Shown here in pieces: positions 1 to 9,638 of a stretch of DNA of 26,908 bases. The stretch's first letter is position 1. Every line of letters begins with the position of its first letter. The stretch spans positions 1 to 26,908 of the forward strand of contig JAPTJF010000629.1 of assembly GCA_029339195.1 (NCBI GenBank), read 5' to 3'. Below the pieces are notes generated by a model. It was not told the origin of the DNA. It worked only from the letters and a program-made list of their open reading frames with translations, and did not search any database. A program made the translations under genes and the position numbers. The stretch comes from Micractinium sp. NFX-FRZ. Taxonomy: Eukaryota; Chlorophyta; Trebouxiophyceae; Chlorellales; Chlorellaceae.

Positions 1-1
1 T

Positions 2-3000
2 CCTCACGGATCCGGGGACTCCGTCGGACGCGCCCCAGGCGCTGCCCGGCCCGCTGGCTCACTCACACAGGCATGGGCGGCGGCAGCGGCAGCGCGTGCA
101 GCGGCCATTGCGGCGGGCGAGATTCCCGCGGGCTCCGGCGGCGGGCCAGATCCAAAGGAGGCCATGGCCAAAGTGTCTGCAGAGTACCCAGCTGAGCTCA
201 TCCGCGTTGCAGCGCTGGTGCGCCGCTCGCTGGGCATGCAGCGCGGCTCCGTGTCCCACCTGCGCATGATGCTCAAGACGCTGCACCTTGCAAACCAGGT
301 GAGGCAGGCTGGGGCTCGCAATCGCTGCCGTCAGCATGCTGACTTGTTTTGATGCTCTGTGGCTGCATGTTGGGTGCGCCGGCGTTGACGGGCGGTGAGA
401 GGGAGAGGACAATTTGATAGGGGCGTGAGGGAAAGGTGGTGTGCCCTGCCCCGCAGCTCCCCTGCTGCCAGGCGTCCTGCCCGTGCTTGCCAGCCTGGCC
501 CTGCCCTCCTTGCACCGTGCCACCTGCACTGTGCGGCCGCCAGGTCACACACCTTGCCCTGCTGTGCACGCTGTGGTGCAGGATGTGCGCTTCCAGACCA
601 AGAGCGGCAAGATCCTGAACCGCGGCAAGCTCAGCGACACGGGAGGCATCCTGTGCTACTGCAAGCACTGTAACGGCAAGGTGCTCACTGGGTGTACTAT
701 GTAGTGCTTTGTAGTGCTTTATGTGTTGATGTACTGCACCACAGGCACCGCAGCGGCGACAGTGTGTGGGACCCGCCCCCTGCTGTATGGTTCTCGCCTT
801 ATTTTGTTGTGGCTGCCCCACGACCTCCCACACCCTGCCTGCCCGCCTGCCCGCCTGCCTGCCCAACTGCTGCAGGAGGTGAGCGCTAGCGAGTTTGAGG
901 AGCACAGCGGCAGCAAGGACCGGCGCCCTGCAGACGGGATCTTCCTGGAGAGTGAGCGCTGGGCCGGGCAGGGAGGGGTCGTGTGATGTGGCTTTGTGCG
1001 AGCCAGGAGGAGGGCAAGCATAGTGGGGCCAGGGGAAGGAGGGGCAAACAAATGAATGGGGGAGGGTGGTGGCTTTGTGTCAGCCAGGAGGAGGGCAAAC
1101 ATAGTGGGGCAGGGCTGCAAAGGCGTCTGTGCTTGCTGGGGATGTCAGTTGGCTGCCGCGGATGGCATTGGCCCGCCAGGTCCTGCGCCCCTGCCGCCCC
1201 CACGCCTGCCTGCCGCATAGGGCGTGTTTTGGTATCCCGCCTGCCTGCTTGGCGCGCTGATTGACTCTCTTACTGCATGCTTCCACGCCCCCTCATCAAC
1301 CCCACAATCCCCAACGGTCCCTGCTGCCGCCCCATCGTTGTTGCAGGCTGCAACCGCTCGCTGAAGGAGCTGCTGACGCTGATCAACTCCCCAGAGATGG
1401 CCTCCTGCACCGGCATGGTGGACATCCACATGGAGACATGCTACCAGTGCAACCTGGTGCGTACCTGCTGTGTTCAGCACGCGGCGGCCGCGCTGCGCTG
1501 TGCCGGGGATGCCGGTGCTGCTGTATGTGGGGCACGGTGGTACACACACCTGGAGATATGCTACCAGTGCAACTTGGCACAAGGATGACACCTGCCTGCT
1601 GCTGCGATGGCACGGCCTTCCAAGGACACACGGCCCCCTCACCACTGCCGTGCCTGCCCGCCCACCCGCCCGCCCGCCAATCCCCCTGCTTGCCTGCAGG
1701 GCGGCGAGCTGCTCTGCTGCGACGGCTGCAACTGCGCCTTCCACATGGCATGCGTCAAGCTGGAGACATTGCCACAGGTGCGCACGGGAAGAGGGGCAGC
1801 ATCCATAGCGGGGCAGCCGCTGCGTGCACCTGATGCAGCTGGCATGAGAGAAGCAGGTTGTATTTGGGCAGCTTCGATGCCGGAGGAGGCATGCATGTAG
1901 CAGCACATTTATCACCAACTGCCCCGCTCCACTCTCCACATCCACGCCCTGGCCCCGGCGCTGCCTGCAATCCTCCCCTTGCTTGCAGGGCGACTGGTTC
2001 TGCCCGCTCTGCACAGCGGCGGGGATCACACAGAAGCCGGAGCCGATGCTGCCGCTGCAGCCCAAGCAGGTGGGGGCTCTGAAGCCTCCCAAGGGCGGCA
2101 GCAAGACGCGCCCCGGCAGCAGCAGCAAGCTGAGCAAGAAGGCGGCCGGCCTGGACTCGGGTGGCGGCGAGGGGGGCAGCCAGGGGTCAGTGCCGCCGCC
2201 GCCCTCCAAGCGGCCTCCTCCGAGCGGCGGCGGCGGCGGTGGCGGCGGTACGGGGCGCGTGCACATGGCGGCGCCTATGGCGCCACGCGCGCCGCGGCTG
2301 GGCCGGCCTGGGGGGCGGTCCAACAAGAACAAGCGGCTGTTTGAGGGGGAGGAGGGCGCACTGGTCAACGGGCAGAAGCTGTTCTACCGCACCACACAGG
2401 TGGGTGCTGGGGCGGGGATGGGACGGGCTGGAGTGCATGACCGGTTGTTGCGGGGGTAGAAAGGGAATCCTGCCGGCTGTGGAGTGCACAGGTTGGCTGC
2501 TGATGTCATCGGCCTTCAAGCTACCGTTGCATGTGCTTTTTTAAAGTTCAAGTCCTGACGAGCATGCTGCAGTGGCCCGCAGTTTGAGACGGTGCTGGAG
2601 GGCGTGCAGCAAGATCAAGCAGCCCACGCTTGCAGCTTGCATTAATGTTCATTCGAGCATGCCTCATCACCCTGCAGGGCGAGACGCTGCTGGAGGGCGT
2701 GGCGGTGGTGGAGCATGGCGGCCCCTCGGGGATCCTCTGCGGCTGCTGCAACACGGTGCGCTTCCCTGCCCTGCCCTGCCCTGCCCTGCCACCCGCGGCG
2801 CTTTGCCTGCTGTGCATCATGCTGGCTGGCGTGCCCAACAAACCTGGTCAACAAAGGCAGCGCTGCTGCGGTTCTGTTGAACGTTCTGTGCACGCTCGCT
2901 CCCACCCATGCCGCTTGCTCACCTCCTTCTGCTGACCTGGCCTCGCCTGCACCTGCAGCTGATCAGCGCGTCCGGCTTTGAGGCGCACGCGGGGCGTGGG

Positions 3001-6000
3001 CAGCGGCGTGCCCCATACGACAACATCTTCACAGAGGATGTGAGTAGCAGGGCGGCTGTTGGTTGATGTGCCCATGCTTTGGCTGGGTAGGGCTTGGGCC
3101 TTAGGTTGGGTAGCTATAGGCCCCGCCGCCGGTGCGACAACATGGCACAGAAGACAAGAGCTCAATGGGGTGCACAGTTTCAGCAGAGATGGCTAGATTG
3201 CTGCGGCGCGCGACAGCGCATTCGCGGAAGATGCAGGATGGAATTGCTTTTGTTGTCCTGGGTACTGCGGGCTTTAACCCCCTTGCCCTTGCAGGGCATG
3301 CTGCTGCAGTGCATGGCTGTGCTGCCTGCTTCCGTCATCATCAGGCAATGTACAGCACAGTGCTAAGCTCCACCTCACCTGCATGTGCTGCTGCAGGGCA
3401 TGACACTCAAGGCCATGGCTGCGCTGCTGCCCGACCTGGAGGAGGAGGCGGTGCCGGCGCGCCCCTCTCGGGAGTACGGCTTGGAAGAGGTTGCGGACGA
3501 GTGAGTGGGGACGAGCACCGGGAGGTCTTGCAGGGTTGGCCACACTGTGCTGCGCTGTGCTGTGCTGTGCTGTGCTGCGGCCCATGGGAGGAAGTGGGCA
3601 TGACACGCAAAGCGGCGGGCAAACGATCGAGTGGGGGGTGGGGTAGGGCCTGAGATAAGGTCTGGGGAGGAGGCAGCGCAGGGGCGCCCTCTTACGGAGG
3701 TGGCGGGCGGACGAATGAGTTACGCTGTGTCGTCACGCTGCGCCTGCTGTGCTCCCCCCTGCTGTGTGACCGCAGCGCGCTCGAGGTGATCAGCGAGCTG
3801 GACACGCTGGCGGGCGGGTGCGTGCTGTGCCACGAGGTCGACTTCCAGCGGGGCGGCTTTGGCCCCCGCACCATCATGCTGTGCGACCAGTGCGAGCGCG
3901 AATTCCACGTGGGCTGCCTCAAGAAGTGCGGCAAGTGCGAGCTGGATGCGGTGCCAGAGGGTGAGTCGGCAACACGTGTAGTCTTGGCATTGCAGTGGAG
4001 TGGGTGAGGAGGTGGCGTAGTTGGGATGCCTTGAGAAGTGTGGCCACCACCTAGGGGTGTGCGCTCGTCCATGCGTAGCTTTCCATTGAATCCGTTCGTC
4101 CTCGCGGCTGCTTCTGCAGCCAGGAGTGCAAGCGCAGTGTGCTTGCTGCCTGCCCGCTCTGTGACTGTGTGTGCTTTGACTCTCTGGTGTCTGCGGGCGA
4201 CTGGTACTGCAGCCAGGAGTGCGAGCACATTGCCCTCTACCTCACTGACTCGTCTCGTTTTAACCAAAACATTTTAATGGTGCAGGCGAGTGGTACTGCA
4301 GCGAGGAGTGCGAGCGCATTCGGTCGCTGGTCAGCGAGTCGGTGCAGGCACAGATGATGGACATCCCGGGATACCCCAGCCACACCTGGCAGGTGGGTGT
4401 GTGGAGGGGTCAGGGTTACTTGCTTAGGGTGCAGCAGCGCCGGAGGGTGGATGGCTGTTGGTGTGGTGGTGGGAGCATGCAGCTGAGGAGAGGCGGAAGC
4501 AGGTGCCGCATGCTGCTCTGGGAGCGGACAGAGTGAGGTGCCATGCATGCTGTGTGGCAGCCTGTCATGCTCCAGTCTGCCCGTCCTCTCATCTGCCAGC
4601 CGGCCCTTCACCTGCCCACTTGCCTGCCTTGTGTGCCCTGCCTGTGTTGCAGGTCATGCGCGGCAAGGACGGCAGGACGGCCACCGCGTGGTCGCTGCGT
4701 GCGGCCCAGGAAATCCTGCAGGTGTGCCCCTGGTGCCAGCCCTGCCCTGCTGTCGCTTGGTGGGGGCATCCTCAGGGCGGGACGGCCACGGCGCGCTGCT
4801 TGCTGCCTCGGCTGACAAACTTTTGCTGCCACGACTGCCGGCCTTGTCATTGTACGTCTTCTCACTGTCGCCGCGCTGTACTGCTGTGCCGTACAACACC
4901 GACTGACCTCGCTCAGCCCCACCACGGACCCTGGCTCCTTTTGCCCACAGTGCGTGCACCGCTGATTGTGCTGCTGACTGTACTGTTGCCCGTACTGATG
5001 TACCGCAGGAGTCTTTTGACCCCATCATGGACCTGGGGTCAAACACCGACCTGCTGCCCGTCATGCTCTACGCGCGCCGCGCCGGAGAGTGGGACTACTC
5101 CAACTGCCTCACCCTGCTGCTGCGGCACAAGGTGGGCTCAAGCAGCCTGCCTGTATCTGATCAGGCTGGGGTGTCGTGCCTCGCGGTGCTGGCGTGACTC
5201 AAGGGAGTCTCCCCACCTGCGCCATGCTGCTGCTGACTCATGCTTGTGCTGCCTGGGCGCTGCGAAAAAGTGGCCTGCTTGCTCCACTACACCACCCCTG
5301 TACCGTACCTTCCTTCCCTCACGCCTCGCCGCCTTCTTCCACCTCGTTCAGGGCACGCCTGCGGTGCCTGCCACCTGCTTCGTGCCAGCCCCCTGTTTGC
5401 CTCACGTACACACCTCGTCCCACCCACTACGAAGTGCTCCCTCTCATCCCCTTTGCCTGCAGGGCAAGCCCGTGGTGGCCGCCATCTGCCGCATCTTTGG
5501 CCCCCAGATGGCAGAGCTGCCGTTGATTGCCACGAAAAACACGGCGCGCCGCCAGGGCCACGCACGCATCCTGGTCGACTGCTTCCAATCCATGCTCAAG
5601 CAGGTGTGCCCCTGGCTTGCCCTGTTCCTTGAGAACGTGGTGGGGGGCTTGCATGGCAGAGCTTGCAGAGCGAGTAACTTTTGGCGGGGTTTTGTGGCCC
5701 GCCCTGCCTCGCCCTGGCACCTGGCCCACCCTGTCCTGCCATCTCCTGCGTCCGCGCTGCGCCGCCGTGCATGCCATCCACCATGTCACAAGCATCTCCA
5801 GGCTGCTGAGCACGCCGTGCTGCGCTGTGCCTGTGCGCTGCAGGCGGGGGTGCACACGCTGGTGCTGCCTGCTGCGCACGAGACGGTGGAGACCTGGAAG
5901 AACGGGTTCAGCTTTCTGGACATGCCTGAGGATGATGTCAGGTGAGGGCAGCCAGTTGGGATTGGTGGTTGGTGGGCTAGTTTGGTGACAGATTGGCGAG

Positions 6001-6641
6001 GGAGAGGTGGTTGCTGCTCCTGTGGACATTTCTGCTGATGGGTGCGGGGAGGGGCAAGCTTGAGTTGTCGGGCTGACCACCAACAGTTGGCTGGGGATGC
6101 AAGTAGCATTAAGTGGGCCAGGCGACGGCGTCAGACAGACAGCGCATGACTGGATGCTGCGCCAGCCCGGCTCCCGCCCGTGCTACCGCGAATCCCTGAA
6201 CAGGCCTGCCCACCCCAAGCCTTGCTGATGCGCGCTCCACTGCTGGCTCCCCCTCTGCAGGCTGGCCAAGCAGCAGCTGCGCATCCTCATCTTCCCTGGC
6301 ACCGAGGTGCTGTGGAAGCACTTCCCCGAGGTGAAGCCCCCGGAGGGGCACCATGTGCTGCAGCCGTCGCCGGAGCGGCCCACCGCCGAGGAGGCGGCAG
6401 AGGCGGTGGAGGTGGCGGCCATTACTGCAAACATGGTGGCCTGCGTGGCGGCGGCGTGTGGAGAGCCCGTGCTGCCTGAGACGCTGGGGATGACGGCAGC
6501 AGAGGCGGCGGCAGCCATACCGCAGCACGCGCCGGCGGCGGCGGCGGCGGCGGCGGGGGCAGCAGCGCCGCTGCCCGCTGCGCAGCAGGTGCCCATGCAG
6601 GTGCCGCAGCCACAGCACCACTACCAGCAGCAGCACTACCC

Positions 6642-6673
<32 letters not shown>

Positions 6674-6996
6674 TGGCGGCTGCCCTAGAGCCCGCAGACG
6701 AATATGAGGCGATGATAGCGGCCGCCATCTCAGCAGCAGACGGGCAGATTGCGGCCGCAGCGCAGCTTGCCAGCGCGGCCACCGCGGCGGTGGCGCCTGC
6801 CTGGGCGGGTGGCGCGCCAGCCTGGGGAGCTGCGCCCATGGCGGTCGACGGTATGGCGGCAGGCACGCTGCAGCACCCACTTGCGCAGCAGCCGCTGCAT
6901 GGCAGCGACTCTGATGTGAGCATTTCCGACGCGGATGACGACGGGGACGGCGACGCCAGCAGTGAGCCTGCCGCCAAGCGGCCGCGGCAAGACTGA
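2..6996 (+). CDS. PHD-finger/GNAT histone acetyltransferase-like protein, IDM1-type (5' partial)
   Basis: Exons: 2-298, 582-680, 876-951, 1347-1456, 1700-1777, 1989-2399, 2678-2755, 2959-3039, 3397-3500, 3776-3960, 4286-4392, 4653-4721, 5009-5131, 5463-5603, 5844-5941, 6261-6996. All junctions are GT-AG and keep frame, giving 930 visible residues. The frame is open to the left edge, though a real acceptor could also end at 70. Domains in order (residue 1 = base 2): Tify-like segment 100-158 with GGILCYCKHC; C4HC3 PHD finger about 188-233 (CYQC, CCDGC, FHMAC, WFCPLC); Gly/Pro/Lys-rich linker; second Tify-like segment about 345-420 (GGPSGILCGCC); second PHD-like finger about 455-515 (CVLC, LCDQCEREFH, WYCSEEC); GNAT fold about 565-700 with acetyl-CoA loop ARRQGHAR; low-complexity tail with a polyGln run and a basic KRPRQD end. 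The order matches plant Increased-DNA-Methylation-1-type proteins, which bind chromatin through PHD and acetylate histone H3. Substrate here is inferred. The family call is firm; orthology to IDM1 is not tested. Confidence 0.86.
988..1110 (+). repeat. Tandem duplication inside intron 3, gene 1
   Basis: Segments 988-1030 and 1069-1110 are near-identical (GTGGCTTTGTG..., GCCAGGAGGAGGGCAA...), with a period of about 81 nt. Neither copy includes an exon edge, so this is a purely intronic member of the same class of short tandem duplications. Confidence 0.8.
1540..1576 (+). repeat. Exon-edge echo: 3' end of exon 4, gene 1
   Basis: Intron 4 holds a diverged copy of the last about 37 nt of exon 4 (1420-1456), offset 120 nt. 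Both share GAGAyATGCTACCAGTGC. The donor after the echo has mutated from GGTGCG to GGCAC, so it should not splice. Confidence 0.75.
2583..2605 (+). repeat. Exon-edge echo: 5' start of exon 7, gene 1
   Basis: Intron 6 carries GAGACGGTGCTGGAGGGCGT preceded by CGCAG. This copies the start of exon 7 (2678-2700, GAGACGCTGCTGGAGGGCGT) at an offset of 95 nt. The acceptor AG is retained in the echo. Confidence 0.7.
3295..3335 (+). repeat. Exon-edge echo: 5' start of exon 9, gene 1
   Basis: CTTGCAG followed by GGCATG...CATGGCTGTGCTGCC repeats the junction at 3390-3437 (CTGCAG, GGCATG...CATGGCTGCGCTGCTGCC) with a 102-nt offset. The offset keeps frame, but reading from this acceptor meets a TAA at 3363-3365, so use of it would truncate the protein. 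Confidence 0.65.
4104..4243 (+). repeat. Two exon-edge echoes of exon 11 (PHD2 end), gene 1
   Basis: Together with the real exon start at 4286 these form a three-unit array with a period of about 90 nt. Echo A (about 4107-4140) reads as CFCSQECKR, echo B (4197-4243) as GDWYCSQECEHIALY, and the real exon as GEWYCSEECERIRS. Echo B has lost the acceptor (CTGCGG for CTGCAG). Confidence 0.8.
4771..4810 (+). repeat. Echo of exon 12 interior, gene 1
   Basis: Intron 12 segment GGGCGGGACGGCCACGGCG and onward resembles exon 12 at 4666-4704 (GACGGCAGGACGGCCACCGC) at an offset of about 105 nt. It is more diverged than the other echoes. Confidence 0.5.
5352..5384 (+). repeat. Exon-edge echo: 5' start of exon 14, gene 1
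   Basis: After TTCAG at 5351 the sequence encodes GTPAVPATC, parallel to GKPVVAAIC at the start of exon 14 (5463). The offset is 111 nt, a multiple of three, and the intervening sequence has no stop in that frame, so this acceptor could give an in-frame 37-residue insertion. Confidence 0.55.
6640..6672 (+). repeat. CAG trinucleotide run encoding polyGln, gene 1
   Basis: An uninterrupted CAG run lies in the last exon and encodes about eleven glutamines. It follows an alanine-rich stretch at about 6535-6560 built on GCG repeats. Both lie in the C-terminal low-complexity tail after the GNAT domain. Confidence 0.9.
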
Positions 6997-7482
6997 GGCG
7001 GCAGCCGCAGCTGCGCTCAGCCACCCACGCCTGCCATGGCTGGCCGCTAAGGCGTCGCCAGGCTGCTGGCCTGACCCACACACACACTTCAACACAACAT
7101 GCCTAACCTGACTGATGCACCACTTGACCACTACCTGCTGCCTTGTTAACCCCCCACTGCATCCCACCCCTGCGTTTCCTTCCGCACCCTGCCCGCCGCT
7201 GCCGCGCTTCGTGCCGGCGCCCCGGCGCCGGCGCTCCTGTGTGCGGCGCCATGGGGCAGCCCCTTGTTACCTCTCGCTTGCGACGTTGTCCGCACGAGTG
7301 CCACATGTTAAACCCGCCAATCACAGTCTAAGGGAAGGGGGAGGGCTTTGACGGCCAGAGTTTCCATTCCAGCTCGGATGCACATTGAGTGGAAGAGCCG
7401 CAAGCGCGCCGGGCAGGCCGTCTCGTAGGTTGAAGCACTCCTCGTTAGCCCCAAACCTGCTGCCGCAGTTGGGGAACGAAGC
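6997..7482. other. Intergenic: gene 1 3' region and gene 2 promoter region
   Basis: No coding signal is visible in these 486 bases. No TGTAA poly(A) signal was found behind the gene 1 stop, so its 3' end is undetermined. The right half must hold the gene 2 promoter and 5' UTR. Confidence 0.6.
7317..7323 (+). promoter_or_regulatory. Possible CCAAT box upstream of gene 2
   Basis: CCAATCA lies about 160 nt upstream of the ATG at 7483, in a locally less GC-rich patch. This is a motif match only; no TATA-like element was found nearby. Confidence 0.25.
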
Positions 7483-8695
7483 ATGGAGAGCCACGGCCCT
7501 GGGCTAGTGCAGGCCTGGTGGGAGCGAGGGTTGGCGGTGCCCTGTCGGGATGCCACTCCTGAGGCTGGCAGCGGCTGCTACGAGGAAACGATAACCAGAA
7601 CGGAGTGCGAGACGGTGGTCGAGGGCGGGGAGCCCGTGCGCAAGTGTATCAAACTCTACCGACGATACATCAAATGCGCTGGCAGGTGAGCACGTGTGCT
7701 TCTGTGGGCGGCGGGGGGCTGCAGAGGGCCGAGGAGGCGACGTGGGCGCGGTGACAAATTCTCACCGACCCGCACTTTTGCTGCCCAACCCCAACGCAGC
7801 CCGGCCAAGGAGGAGGAGCAGAAGCAGGAGCTGGTGGCCCGAGGGGAGCGCGCCGAGCAGCTGGAGCCCCTCCTAGCGGAGCTTCCCTCCAGGTGCGAGG
7901 GTTGTGCGGCGAGAGGCGCAACCAGGAGGACCGCTGCCGCTGGGTTGCACCGCAATTCGTGTGTTGTAGGCGCACCAGCACACACTTCTGCCATCGGGAG
8001 CATCCCGGCTTGTTGCATGAAGCTCCACCTGCTGCTGCTGCACGTTCTGCAGGCTAGCGGGCAGTGGCGTGCCGGCGGCACCCGCCAGCGGCATCGAGGC
8101 GGCATCGGCAGCAGCAGCCCGGATGGAGGACATGGGGCATGCAGTGGAAGAGTTCCTGCGCTTTGCTGAGCAGCTGCAGGAGCAGATGGTGCCAGGTGGG
8201 TGCTGGGTGCAGGGGGCGGGGCGCTGGCCAGGCAAGCTCGGTCAGGTGCAGGTGCAGCGCCCACCGGCAGCACTCAGGGAGAGCTGTGCCTCCCTCACTG
8301 CCTGGCTGCTGCCACACGCATCCGAGGCGCGTGCTCAACAGGGAGCGGAATCAGGGCGACCTGAGCTGCCACAGCAGTTCCCGTTGTGCCAGGCCAGTCG
8401 GCATGTGCCGTGAACCCTCCCCTCCTGCCTGTGCCCCCTCTCCTCCCGCTGTGCAGGCGCGGTGCATCTAGATCAGGCGCCGCCGGCGCCCTCGCGGCCC
8501 TTTGAGGAGGCCGAGGGGCAGCAGCTGCAAGCGGCAGACGGGCAGCAGTATGCGGCAGCGGCAGGCCCGGGGATGGGCTGGTTCAACGGGCTGCTGTTTG
8601 GCAGGCGGCGAGGCGACGTGGCAGCGGCGGCCGGGCGGCAACGGCCCACGCCCACCCCCTGGAAGGACTTTGAGCGGGATTTCACAGAGGTTTGA
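7483..8695 (+). CDS. Fra a 1/Mal d 1-associated-like protein
   Basis: Exons 7483-7685, 7800-7892, 8053-8195 and 8457-8695 join in frame to 225 residues. The N-terminal part has a four-cysteine pattern C-x9-C-x12-C-x9-C (GSGCYEETITRTECE, VRKCIKLYRRYIKC). Land-plant proteins annotated as Fra a 1- or Mal d 1-associated share this layout, including the VRKC element. A middle segment rich in Ala/Glu (HAVEEFLRFAEQLQEQM) is probably a helix like the one in those plant proteins. The C-terminus (MGWFNGLLFG... WKDFERDF) is predicted amphipathic. The family has no established biochemical function; the name only records binding to a strawberry/apple PR-10 allergen. The start is the first ATG of the open frame. 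Introns are short (114-261 nt), without obvious echoes. Family assignment rests on the Cys pattern from memory. Confidence 0.72.
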
Positions 8696-9450
8696 ATGAT
8701 ACGAGCCAGCAGCGGAGCCGCAGCCCTCCTCCTTGCCCTGCCCGCTGCAGACGTGGCGGCCTGGAGAGGGCGGGCGGTTGTCGCGCTCGTGTCCCCTCCT
8801 TGTGCTCCCCCTATCGGGCCTTTTGCCCATGTGCCCCCCCATGCGCCTCCCTACCAGTGAATGCCCTGTCCGGCCACTTGCCGCTCACAGTTTTGAGAGC
8901 CCCTCTAATTCATCGCGAAATGAATGATTCTAATCCGGCTGCCTCGCCAGTACCGCGCCCCCTCCCACCCCCTTGCCCCGCGTGCCCCACCCCCCGCCCT
9001 GCGCCGAGCAGCAGTGGGGGTTTTTCGTCTCGTGCCCACCCCAGGCACGACGGCCCGATCCTTTCTCCGCCCCCCGCCTGCACCCTGTCACGCCGCACCC
9101 TACCCACCTCCACCCCTGCCGCCAAGCCACGTCACACGCCCACTGCACCGCCCGCCCTGCACATGCGCGTTCGTCTGTTGCCTTGTTACCGGTCGCCACC
9201 CCTCTCTTTCATGTCCCCGCTGCACCTGCCCTGCCCCTCTGTCCCATGAACACCGGGCAGGAACTGTTGTTGTTTGTTAGTGCTCTGCTTTGCACACCCA
9301 CTTGTTTTCGATTGCTGTGCCCACTGCACCTCTGCGTGCCCTCCGAGGTGCCCCCTCAATTTGACCTCCCCGCCCCGCCTCTGTTGGGGCTGCCGAGCCG
9401 CCCACACGCGCCACACACTTGCGTGCTCATCCCAACCAGCTTTGCCCAGC

Positions 9451-9455
9451 TGTAA
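9451..9455 (+). terminator. TGTAA poly(A) signal, gene 2
   Basis: This is the first TGTAA on the plus strand after the gene 2 stop, about 756 nt downstream. TGTAA is the usual green-algal nuclear poly(A) element. Confidence 0.55.
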
Positions 9456-9560
9456 TTGGTGACACAACATTGCTCAAGCGGAGGGCAGTCCTGGAGCATA
9501 TGGTTGAGAGCGAGCTGTTTTGCGCTGTGGACCGCTGTGGGCAGCAGAGGAGCGTGCAAT

Positions 9561-9565
9561 TTACA
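9561..9565 (-). terminator. TGTAA poly(A) signal, ICMT
   Basis: TTACA on the plus strand is TGTAA on the minus strand, about 75 nt past the ICMT stop. It lies about 105 bp from the convergent signal of gene 2, so the two transcripts probably end without overlap. Confidence 0.65.
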
Positions 9566-9638
9566 TACGCTGCTGCACAGAAAATGGGTTGGCATAAGGG
9601 CAAGGCTGGGACGGGGGAAGATGCTACTTAGCACCCGG

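Larger units (their letters stand above)
8696..9638. other. Pyrimidine-rich 3' UTR of gene 2 and convergent gap
   Basis: No protein signal. From about 8800 to 9440 the plus strand is strongly C/T-rich and G-poor, with many CCC and CACC runs. It ends at a TGTAA signal, so this is most simply a long (about 760 nt) 3' UTR of gene 2. The remainder is the 3' side of ICMT on the other strand. Confidence 0.6.

Noticed and set aside
1..70. Intron end at 70 instead of open coding sequence
   Set aside because: Not excluded: CTCACTCACACAG could be an acceptor. The reading frame is open through 2-70, so I kept it as coding and state the ambiguity.
1145..2368. 407-codon minus-strand open frame opposite gene 1
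   Set aside because: It is antisense to PHD-finger exons supported by Cys/His pattern and splice phase; composition is a GC artefact.
5604..5843. Possible weak echo of exon 15 in gene 1 intron 14
   Set aside because: The similarity around 5800-5830 needs several gaps and is no better than general GCTG-rich background.
4458..5945. 495-codon plus-strand open frame spanning several introns of gene 1
   Set aside because: It includes exons 12, 14 and 15 in frame but reads introns between them and misses exon 13's frame. Intron 14 is 240 nt and stop-free, so its retention is possible but would disrupt the GNAT fold.
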